From Maritimibacter alkaliphilus HTCC2654 (lineage in GTDB: Bacteria > Pseudomonadota > Alphaproteobacteria > Rhodobacterales > Rhodobacteraceae), in the NCBI RefSeq assembly GCF_000152805.1, contig NZ_CH902578.1, forward strand, positions 3,171,029 to 3,235,028: a DNA stretch of 64,000 nucleotides, read 5' to 3'. The notes beneath the pieces were generated by a model, which was not told the DNA's origin, made no database searches, and saw only the letters and a program-made list of their open reading frames with translations. Positions 26,588-34,980 of the stretch are shown piece after piece. A program made the position numbers and the translations under genes. Numbering within the stretch: position 1 is the first letter of the stretch; every line of letters begins with the position of its first letter.

Positions 26588-27406
26588 ATGGGTAAGGACG
26601 ATCTGATCGACGACATCGACGCGGATGGTGACCGCAAGTTCGTGACCGCGCTTGCGCGGGGTCTCGACGTGCTCAGATGCTTCCGGCCCTATGAAACGAA
26701 CCTGACCAATCAGGAAATCGCGCAGCGCACCGGCCTGCCGAAACCGACGATTTCGCGTCTGACGCATACGCTGCGCAAGCTCGACTATCTTGTCTATTCC
26801 GAACGCACCGGCACCTACCGCCTTGGCGCGGGGGTTCTGGCCTTGGGCTTCGGGGTGTTGTCGTCGATCGAGATGACCGACCGCGCGCGCGAGGAGCTGG
26901 CCGCCCTGTGCGATGAAGGGCCGAACCCGCACATCACCTCGGCGCTGGCCGAACAGCACCGGATGCGGGCGGTCTATACGACCGTGCACCGCTCGAAGGA
27001 AGCGATTGCGCTGACCATCAACGTGGGCGCGCGGCTGCCGTTGTTCTACTCGGCCATAGGCCGCGCGATCCTTGTTGGCATGACGGAGAAGCAGCGCACC
27101 GCGCTGGTGGATCAGGGGCTCGCGCAACTGCCCGACGAGCGGGAGCGGATCATCTCATCGGTCGAAAAGGGCCTGCGCGACTACGAGGAGCACGGGCTTT
27201 GCACCGGCTTCGGGGAATGGCGCAAAGATGTGAACGGGCTGGCGGTGCCGGTGTTTTCGCTGAATGGCGACCGGATCTATGGGTTGAACGTCGGGGGGCC
27301 GTCGTTCTTCGTGGAGCCGGATCAACTGCTCGAACATTATGCCGAGCGGGTGAAGCGCGCGGCGCATAACCTGTCGTCGGGGGCACCGGGGAAACCGGCG
27401 GCGTGA
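26588..27406 (+). CDS. IclR-family transcriptional regulator
   Basis: A 272-residue regulator with an N-terminal winged helix (FVTALARGLDVLRCFRPYE through TGTYRLGAGVLALGFG, about residues 17-85) and a C-terminal effector-binding GAF-like domain (about 100-260). The FVTALARGLDVL opening is typical of the PcaR/PobR aromatic-acid branch. It sits at the end of the acyl-CoA gene run, with a GGGGA ribosome site, and overlaps the thioesterase gene as GTGA. It probably responds to a pathway acid or CoA-ester and may bind the palindrome upstream of 22879. Confidence 0.93.
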   Translation: MGKDDLIDDIDADGDRKFVTALARGLDVLRCFRPYETNLTNQEIAQRTGLPKPTISRLTHTLRKLDYLVYSERTGTYRLGAGVLALGFGVLSSIEMTDRAREELAALCDEGPNPHITSALAEQHRMRAVYTTVHRSKEAIALTINVGARLPLFYSAIGRAILVGMTEKQRTALVDQGLAQLPDERERIISSVEKGLRDYEEHGLCTGFGEWRKDVNGLAVPVFSLNGDRIYGLNVGGPSFFVEPDQLLEHYAERVKRAAHNLSSGAPGKPAA

Positions 27407-27807
27407 GCCTCGACCCGTCGCTCATCGAAGACCCGTATGAATTCCAGAAGCTTCTGGGGTTCGAGATCGAGGACTGGTCCGAGGACTATGCCCGGTTCAG
27501 GCTGCCGATCACCGATAAGCTGGGCAACCGTTACGGCATTCCGCATGGCGGCGTTTACGCAACCCTGATCGACACGGTCATGGGGTTCGCTGCCTGCTAC
27601 ACGGGTGACCCGGAAACGCGGCGGCTGGCGATGACCCTTTCCCTGAACGTGAATTACCTGGCGCAGCCCAAGGGCACGGTCCTGATCGCCGAGGGTCGGC
27701 GGACGGGCGGGGGGCGCAAGAGTGTCTTCGCCGAAGCGTCGATCATCGATGACACCGGGGTGACGGTCGCGACCGGGACGGGCGTGTTCCGGTATCGCTC
27801 TACCTGA
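27403..27807 (+). CDS. PaaI-family hot-dog thioesterase
   Basis: A 134-residue acyl-CoA thioesterase. The family core RYGIPHGGVYATLIDTVMGFAA is at about residues 43-64, followed by NVNYLAQPKGTVLIAEGR. The GTG start overlaps the IclR stop. In such clusters PaaI-like enzymes release CoA from dead-end or stalled CoA-esters. It is the last gene of this strand before a 213-base convergent gap. Confidence 0.9.
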   Translation: MSLDPSLIEDPYEFQKLLGFEIEDWSEDYARFRLPITDKLGNRYGIPHGGVYATLIDTVMGFAACYTGDPETRRLAMTLSLNVNYLAQPKGTVLIAEGRRTGGGRKSVFAEASIIDDTGVTVATGTGVFRYRST

Positions 27808-27863
27808 CATTTGGAGTTTGCAGGGTGTGGTCGGGGCCGCAATCGGTGCCTGTTCGCAATACC

Positions 27864-27890
27864 AGAATACTAGGATTCTAGTATCCTAGG
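27864..27890. promoter_or_regulatory. overlapping CTAG-centred palindromes in convergent gap
   Basis: Three CTAG cores (27870, 27878, 27886) are spaced exactly 8 bases apart. ATACTAG-N4-CTAGTAT (27867-27884) and CTAGGAT-N6-ATCCTAG (27870-27889) overlap. It lies between two convergent operons, not at a promoter, so it is not a conventional operator. A binding site or structured 3' end is possible. Confidence 0.5.
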
Positions 27891-27970
27891 CGGCTCTCGA
27901 TGCCTTTGAAAATACAGTAAAATCAGTGATTTGAGAGATTTTCCGCGTCGCCCGATACCGTGATAAGGTT

Positions 27971-27994
27971 AATGCGGGGCGATGGCCCCGCATT
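27971..27994 (-). terminator. probable terminator of the ligase/FadB-like operon
   Basis: A perfect 10-bp stem, AATGCGGGGC (27971-27980) with GCCCCGCATT (27985-27994), has a 4-base loop just past the last minus-strand gene. The minus strand continues with AACCTTAT, a weak U-run, so termination is likely but not certain. Confidence 0.6.
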
Positions 27995-28020
27995 GGAATT
28001 CGCAAGATCAACCCGCAAGA

Positions 28021-29079
28021 TCAGGCCGCGTAGGTCGCGATCACACGTTCGAGGTGATAGTCCACGTCGCCCAATTGCGCGTCGATCATGACGAGCCGTT
28101 TGGCGTAGTGGCTGACCGCCGCCTCCCAGGTCATAGCGATGCCGCCATGCATCTGGATCGCTTCCTCGGCCACCAGCCGCGCTGCCCGGCCGATCAGAGT
28201 CTTGGCCATTGCGACGAACTTCGCCTGCTCCTCGGCGCCCATCTTGCTCGCGGCGAGGATGGTGATGGACCGGGCCTGTTCGATCTCGGTCACAAGGTCC
28301 ACGGCGCGGTGTTGCAGGGCTTGAAACTTGCCGATGGCGACGCCGAACTGCTTTCGCGTGCGCAGATAGTCGAGCAGGATTTCGTTGGTCGCATCCATCG
28401 CGCCCACAGCCTCGGCGCACAGGGCGAGGCGACCGGCGTCCAGCGCATCTTCGAGCGCGGCGGTGGCGTCGGCGAGCACTTCGGTTCCCGGCGTGGCGTC
28501 GAGGAACAGTTCCGCCGCGCCGCCGCCATCGATCAAGGCGTAGCCCGTGACCTGCGCGTCCGAGGCCTTGACCTCATAGACCGCGAGGGTGCCACCGGAT
28601 CTGGCCGCGACGAGGAACACCTTGGCATCCGCGCCGCCATAGACCACGGCCTTGCGGCCCGTCAGCTTGCCGTCCTTCGCCTCGGTCTCGATCGCGTCGA
28701 GGTCGTAGGGCGCGTCGAGTTCGCCGATGGCGACCGCGTAGCGCACCGAACCGTCGAGGAGCGCCGACTGGTCGGCCCCGGCGGCGGTCAGCAGTTTCGA
28801 GGCCAAGAGCGAACCGAGAACCGGGGCGGGGCAAATGCCGCGCCCGAGCGCCTCGAACACCGTCGTGATGTCGAAGCCAGCGCCGCCAAACCCGCCCGCA
28901 TCCTCGGGCGCGAGGGCGTAGAGCACGCCCAACTCGCACATCTCGGCCCAGAGCGCTGTGTCGTGGAACGGCGCGTCATAGGCCACTTTCACGCGGTGGT
29001 CGTAGCCATATTTGTCCGAGATGAACCGGTTCAGCGAGTCCGACAGCATCCGGCGGTCTTCGGTCAGGGAAAAGTCCAT
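28021..29079 (-). CDS. acyl-CoA dehydrogenase, small subunit-type
   Basis: A 352-residue dehydrogenase chain. The C-terminal EEAIQMHGGIAMTWEAAVSHYAKRL is typical of the shorter partner of paired dehydrogenases, while the FAD loop and C-terminal Glu motif are not evident. It lies one base from the larger dehydrogenase and is the last gene of the minus-strand operon. It is paralogous in position and kind to the gene at 18270, which shows that the region carries two separate dehydrogenase pairs. Confidence 0.9.
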   Translation of the reverse strand: MDFSLTEDRRMLSDSLNRFISDKYGYDHRVKVAYDAPFHDTALWAEMCELGVLYALAPEDAGGFGGAGFDITTVFEALGRGICPAPVLGSLLASKLLTAAGADQSALLDGSVRYAVAIGELDAPYDLDAIETEAKDGKLTGRKAVVYGGADAKVFLVAARSGGTLAVYEVKASDAQVTGYALIDGGGAAELFLDATPGTEVLADATAALEDALDAGRLALCAEAVGAMDATNEILLDYLRTRKQFGVAIGKFQALQHRAVDLVTEIEQARSITILAASKMGAEEQAKFVAMAKTLIGRAARLVAEEAIQMHGGIAMTWEAAVSHYAKRLVMIDAQLGDVDYHLERVIATYAA

Positions 29080-29080
29080 G

Positions 29081-30268
<1,188 letters not shown>

Positions 30269-30269
30269 C

Positions 30270-32366
30270 TCACCCCTCCTTGTTCAGATCGGCAAAGGTC
30301 GTCCCGTCCTCGGCCATACGCCGCAGGATCGCGGGCACTTTCCAGTAATACGCATCATCCTCGGCATAGCGTTCAATCCGCGCGACGAGTTCTTTCGCGC
30401 CGATGGTGTCCGCATAGTGAAGCGGGCCGCCGCGGAAGCGCGGGAAGCCGTAGCCGAACAGGAACACCGCATCCACGTCGATGGGCCGCAGTGCGATCCC
30501 CTCTTCGACCACACGCGCGGCTTCCGAGATCATGGCGGTCATATAGCGCTCGACGATCTCTTCGTCGGTGAACGTCTTGGGCAGGATACCTTTGGCCGCC
30601 CGTTCCGCGTCGATGATTTCCAGTGCACGGGGGTTCGGGCGGATGCCCTCGTCGTCGTAGATGTAGAACCCCGATCCGGTCTTGCGGCCGAACATGCCCT
30701 CTTCGCAGATCTTGTCGTGGATGCGCACATAGCGTTCGTCGTTCGGTCGTGTTGCCGACATGCGCTTGCGGTTGGCCCAGCCGATGTCGAGGCCCGCGAG
30801 GTCGCCGACTTTGTAAGGCCCCATGGCGAACCCGAAATCCTCAAGCGCGTTGTCGATCTGCTGCGGGCTCGCGCCATCCTCCATCAGATATCCGGCGGTC
30901 TTGCCGTAATAGGCGAGGATGCGGTTGCCGATGAACCCGTCGCAGACGCCCGCGCGCACGCCGACCTTCTTCATCTTCTTGGCCAGCGCGAAACCCGTGG
31001 CGACCACTTCGGGCGCGGTCTTGTCCGCGACGACCACTTCCAGAAGGCGCATCAGGTTCGCGGGCGAGAAGAAGTGGAGGCCGATCACATCCTCGGGCCG
31101 GGACGTGGCCGAGGCGATTTCGTTGATGTCCAGATAGGACGTGTTCGACGCCAGAATGGCCCCCGGTTTGCAGATCTTGTCGAGCTGGCCGAAGATGTCC
31201 TTCTTCACGTCCATGTTCTCGAACACCGCCTCGATCACGAGGTCGACGTCGGACAGCGATTCCATGTCGGTCGACGGTTCAAGCCGCGCCATCGCGTTGT
31301 CGCGCTTGGCCTCGCTCATCTTGCCGCGTTTCACGGCCCCGCCCAAGTTCCCGGTGATGAAGCCGACGCCCTTGTCCAGTCCCTCCTGCGAAATCTCGAT
31401 CAGGCGCACCGCGAAGCCAGAGGTCAGGGCCGCCGTGGCGATGCCGGACCCCATCGTGCCGCCGCCGATCACGCCGATCTTTGCGATCTCGCGCGGCGTC
31501 GCCTTGCCTTCGGGGATCTTCGACACGGCGCGTTCCGCGAAGAAGGCGTGGCGCATCCCCTGCGATGCGGGGTCTTTCAGCCCTTCCATGAAACTCTTGC
31601 GCTCATAGGCCATGCCGTCGGCCATCGGGCCGGTCGACATCCTGACCGCTTCGATCATGTTCGGCGCGGTCGGGTGGTGCTTCATCTTCTTCGCGACCAT
31701 CTTGGCCGCATCGTCCAGCGCGGCCTCGTCCAGTTCGACGCCAAGGTCGCTGGTGCGGCGGGTCTTGAGCTTGCCCGACAGCACGTCTTCGGCGGCGGCG
31801 AGCGCCACGTCGCGCGGTTCGCCCGCCTCAAGCCCGTCGATCAGACCCATCGACAACGCCTCTTCGCCCGAGACCTGCCGCCCGGACAGGGCCATGTCGA
31901 GCGTGTTCTTCATGCCCATCAGGCGCGGCCCGCGCTGGGTGCCGGACGCGCCGGGCAACAGGCCTAGGTTCACCTCCGGCAGACCGACGCGCAGCCCCTT
32001 GACCCCCACGCGCGCGTGGGTGCCCATGCAGATTTCCAGACCACCGCCAAGCGCGGTGCCATGCGGGGCCGAGATCACGGGTTTTTCGCTCGCCTCGATC
32101 GCGTTGATCGTGTCGGGCAACGACGGCTCCAGCGGCGTCTTGCCAAACTCTTTGATGTCGGCACCGGCGACGAAGGTGCGGCCCGCGGCGTAGATCGCGA
32201 TGACCTCGATCCCGGCGTCCGCGTTGGCGGCGGCGACCGCGTCCACCAGCCCCTGCCGCACGGCTTGGCCCGAGGCGTTGACGGGCGGGTTGTCGATGCA
32301 GATCAGCCCGACCTTGCCCACACGTTCGAGGGTCATGACGTCGTTGATCTTGGTGGTCTCACTCAT
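30270..32366 (-). CDS. FadB/FadJ-like enoyl-CoA hydratase and 3-hydroxyacyl-CoA dehydrogenase
   Basis: A bifunctional 698-residue enzyme of beta-oxidation. The N-terminal crotonase domain has GTALGGGLEICMGTHARV and LPEVNLGLLPGASGTQR, with both catalytic Glu residues. The NAD-binding domain starts at about residue 297 with IGVIGGGTMGSGIA, and the dehydrogenase catalytic region is GLHFFSPANLMRLLEVV. The length matches peroxisome-type and PimF-like enzymes that lack a separate thiolase partner. A thiolase is present at 21595, on the other strand. Confidence 0.95.
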   Translation of the reverse strand: MSETTKINDVMTLERVGKVGLICIDNPPVNASGQAVRQGLVDAVAAANADAGIEVIAIYAAGRTFVAGADIKEFGKTPLEPSLPDTINAIEASEKPVISAPHGTALGGGLEICMGTHARVGVKGLRVGLPEVNLGLLPGASGTQRGPRLMGMKNTLDMALSGRQVSGEEALSMGLIDGLEAGEPRDVALAAAEDVLSGKLKTRRTSDLGVELDEAALDDAAKMVAKKMKHHPTAPNMIEAVRMSTGPMADGMAYERKSFMEGLKDPASQGMRHAFFAERAVSKIPEGKATPREIAKIGVIGGGTMGSGIATAALTSGFAVRLIEISQEGLDKGVGFITGNLGGAVKRGKMSEAKRDNAMARLEPSTDMESLSDVDLVIEAVFENMDVKKDIFGQLDKICKPGAILASNTSYLDINEIASATSRPEDVIGLHFFSPANLMRLLEVVVADKTAPEVVATGFALAKKMKKVGVRAGVCDGFIGNRILAYYGKTAGYLMEDGASPQQIDNALEDFGFAMGPYKVGDLAGLDIGWANRKRMSATRPNDERYVRIHDKICEEGMFGRKTGSGFYIYDDEGIRPNPRALEIIDAERAAKGILPKTFTDEEIVERYMTAMISEAARVVEEGIALRPIDVDAVFLFGYGFPRFRGGPLHYADTIGAKELVARIERYAEDDAYYWKVPAILRRMAEDGTTFADLNKEG

Positions 32367-32384
32367 GGGTGGCTCTGTCCTCTG

Positions 32385-33899
32385 TCAGGTCGCGACCGCC
32401 GCATCCCGCTCGTCGAGCAGGTGGGCGAAAGTCTCGGTCAGTTTGTGTTTCAGAATCTTCCCGGTCGCTGCCGCCGGGAACTGTTCGATGATGAAGATAT
32501 GCTGGGGCACCTTGTAGGGCACGAGGTGCTCGTGAAGAAAGGCCTTGAGATCCGCTTCCGTCACGCCGGGCTTCGCGGTGACGAAGGCCAGCACTTCCTC
32601 GTTGCCGGATACGCGACGCCCGACGACGGCGGTCTGATAGACGTCGGGATGGCGTGTGAGCATCGCCTCGACTTCCGGCGGGTAGATGTTGAAGCCGGAC
32701 CGGATGATGAGTTCCTTCTTGCGGCCCATGATCCAGAGCGTTCCGTCCGGGTCGATCTTCGCGAAGTCGCCGGACCGGAAGAACCCGTCTTCGCGAATGG
32801 CGGCCCGCGTCGCTTCGGGGTTTCGGTAGTAGCCCTTCATGATGTTGGGGCCACGGATCAGAAGCTCTCCGATCCCTTCGTCGTCCGGCTCGTCGATGAT
32901 GCATTCCACACCGTCGAGGATCTGGCCGCAGGACGTGTCGTCGCGCGGGGTGTCGCGCCGGGTGCCCGCAACGCCGGGCGAGGTTTCGGTCAGCCCATAT
33001 CCGTTCTGAAGATGCAGGCCGAAGGTCGCTTCGATCTTTTCTTTCCACTCGGGGTCGAGCGGCGCACCACCGGACGAGATATAGCGCAGCTTGGGGGCAT
33101 CGGGCGGTGTGCCGCGCTTTGCGAGTTCGGCGAGGATCGCCTGATACATCTGCGGAACGGCGGGCATGACGCTGCCGCCTTCGGCGAAGGCGTCGAGGAT
33201 TGCGGGCGCCGAGAAGCGCGGCAGGAACCGGATTGCGCTGCCCCCGGCAAGCGAGGCGAGGAAGACCGAGGCGAAGCCGAAGATATGCGTCCCGGGCAAA
33301 ACGCCGACGACCAGATCGCCGGGGGCCATCCCGCGCAGGCGCGCCGATATTTCCGCATTCCAGATCAGGTTCCCATGGGTGAGCATGACCCCCTTGGGGG
33401 CGGATGTCGTCCCGGTCGTGTAGATCAGGGCCGCGACGGAATCGCGCGGGGTCCCGGTCTCGGGTTCGGGCGCGGTGTTTTCGCCGGGCAGGGGGCCTGC
33501 CACCAGAACGTCGCCGCAAGGCAGGGTGCCGCGCGACGTCGCGCCAAGTCGGTCGGCATGGGCTGCGGACGGTACCGATGCCTCGGGCGTGAAGATCGCG
33601 AAGCGGGCGCCTGCGTGGTTGCGCAGGGCGTCCAGTTCATCGTCGGACATGCGGGCGTTCACGGGCATAACCCAGGCGCCGAGGCGGCTCGCCGCGAGAA
33701 TCGCGATGGCATAGGTGGCGCAGTTTTCCGAAACGATCATCAGCCGGTCGCCGCGCTCGACCCCTGCGGCCTTCAACATCCCGGCCATGGTATCGGCCAT
33801 GGCTTCGACATCCCCGAAGCTGTAGTGCGCCCCGTCATGGTCGACGATTGCAAGGGCGTCGGGCGACTGCCCGCGGGTCAGTTCGTGAATGCGATCCAT
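32385..33899 (-). CDS. acyl-CoA ligase (class I adenylate-forming)
   Basis: ATP-dependent ligase of 504 residues that activates a carboxylic acid to its CoA ester. It has the P-loop YTTGTTSAPKGVMLTHGN, NGYGLTETSPG, SGDFAKIDPDGTLWIMGRKK and the catalytic lysine in ATGKILKHKL near the C-terminus. It is first in the minus-strand operon and is the only ligase in the 12-34 kb region, so it probably activates the acid brought in by the Liv importer. Candidate operators lie upstream at 33971-34015. Confidence 0.94.
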   Translation of the reverse strand: MDRIHELTRGQSPDALAIVDHDGAHYSFGDVEAMADTMAGMLKAAGVERGDRLMIVSENCATYAIAILAASRLGAWVMPVNARMSDDELDALRNHAGARFAIFTPEASVPSAAHADRLGATSRGTLPCGDVLVAGPLPGENTAPEPETGTPRDSVAALIYTTGTTSAPKGVMLTHGNLIWNAEISARLRGMAPGDLVVGVLPGTHIFGFASVFLASLAGGSAIRFLPRFSAPAILDAFAEGGSVMPAVPQMYQAILAELAKRGTPPDAPKLRYISSGGAPLDPEWKEKIEATFGLHLQNGYGLTETSPGVAGTRRDTPRDDTSCGQILDGVECIIDEPDDEGIGELLIRGPNIMKGYYRNPEATRAAIREDGFFRSGDFAKIDPDGTLWIMGRKKELIIRSGFNIYPPEVEAMLTRHPDVYQTAVVGRRVSGNEEVLAFVTAKPGVTEADLKAFLHEHLVPYKVPQHIFIIEQFPAAATGKILKHKLTETFAHLLDERDAAVAT

Positions 33900-33970
33900 T
33901 GATCCTCCCTCGGGCTCTGGCGGCCCGTATTCGGACCGTAGTCCAGCAAAGCGAGCAGGTCAATATTGTG

Positions 33971-34015
33971 AAACGACCGTTTGCATTGCGGAATAATGGC
34001 CGACCAGATGGTCGA
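33971..34015. promoter_or_regulatory. candidate PsrA-like operator and second palindrome
   Basis: GAAAC-GACC-GTTTG (33971-33984) fits the (G/C)AAAC-N2-4-GTTT(G/C) pattern described for the fatty-acid regulator PsrA. A second dyad, CGACCA-GA-TGGTCG (34002-34015), lies 17 bases away. Both are in the 217-base divergent region between the acyl-CoA ligase and the DUF1989 gene. Confidence 0.45.
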
Positions 34016-34116
34016 TTATTCACGCCCCATTGCGGTGGGGTCAAGTCACGTCCTGTCCGCCGCCGATCAGGCTGCACGATCTGGCGCGGATCGCCTTAAC
34101 CGTTATAGTCCCGCCC

Positions 34117-34974
34117 ATGACGACGATCCCCACGACACAGCCCGAAGACGCAGAACAGCGCCGCGCGATCGCGCCGGTGATCTGTTATCCGACCGAAACG
34201 CTGCCTGCGCCCGATCTTGCGCTCTATCGGGCGGCGCGCCGGACGGCGCGGAAGGTGGGCGAGGTGCTCGTCCCGCCCCGTGACGCTGCGACCTTCACGG
34301 TGCCGGCTGGGTCGTTCTTCCGGATTTCGAGCGTCGAGGGCCCGCAGGTCGGTGACCTGAACCTGTGGAACGCGCAGGATTTGTCGGAGCGATTCTACTC
34401 CGGCAAGACCCGCGCCCTACATGGCACGCACCTGACGGCGGGCGAGCGGATGTGGTCGAGCTTTCCGGACATGCGGCCGATGGCGACCATCACCGAAGAT
34501 ACGCTCGGCTGGTATGGGATCGACAGCTTCGGCGGTTCGGTCCACGACGTGATCGGCACGCGCTGCGATCCTTACACCAACAATCTGCTGTCGGGCGGAC
34601 AGTATCACCACTGTTGCCATTCCAACCTGACGCGGGCGCTGGCGGGTCACCTTGGGGTCGGTCCGGCCGAGGCCGAGCCGCATGTGCATGACGTGCTGAA
34701 CGTGTTCATGTGCACCGGCTTCACGCGCGACACGGGTCAGTATTTCATGAAGGCCTCGCCCGTGCGCCCCGGCGATTTTCTGGAGTTCTTCGCCGAGATC
34801 GACCTTCTCGGCGCCCTGTCGGCCTGTCCCGGCGGCGATTGTTCGTCCGAGCATTCGTCGGACACCGCTGCCTGCCATCCGCTGCTGGTCGAGGTCTTCA
34901 CGCCCGAGGCCGCTGCGCTGGGCGGTTGGACGCCGCCCGCACCCAACGGCTACGACCGCAGCCACGGGCACTGA
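34117..34974 (+). CDS. DUF1989 (urea carboxylase-associated) family protein
   Basis: A 285-residue cytosolic protein of the DUF1989 family, with PAGSFFRISSVEGPQVGDLNLWN near residue 55 and the conserved CPGGDCS near 239. Relatives that sit next to guanidine or urea carboxylase form the two subunits of carboxyguanidine deiminase. Here it stands alone with no carboxylase nearby, and it is divergent from the acyl-CoA ligase. The ATG at 34117 is preferred; an earlier in-frame ATG at 34030 has no clear ribosome site. Substrate is unknown. Confidence 0.85.
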   Translation: MTTIPTTQPEDAEQRRAIAPVICYPTETLPAPDLALYRAARRTARKVGEVLVPPRDAATFTVPAGSFFRISSVEGPQVGDLNLWNAQDLSERFYSGKTRALHGTHLTAGERMWSSFPDMRPMATITEDTLGWYGIDSFGGSVHDVIGTRCDPYTNNLLSGGQYHHCCHSNLTRALAGHLGVGPAEAEPHVHDVLNVFMCTGFTRDTGQYFMKASPVRPGDFLEFFAEIDLLGALSACPGGDCSSEHSSDTAACHPLLVEVFTPEAAALGGWTPPAPNGYDRSHGH

Positions 34975-34980
34975 ACCGGA

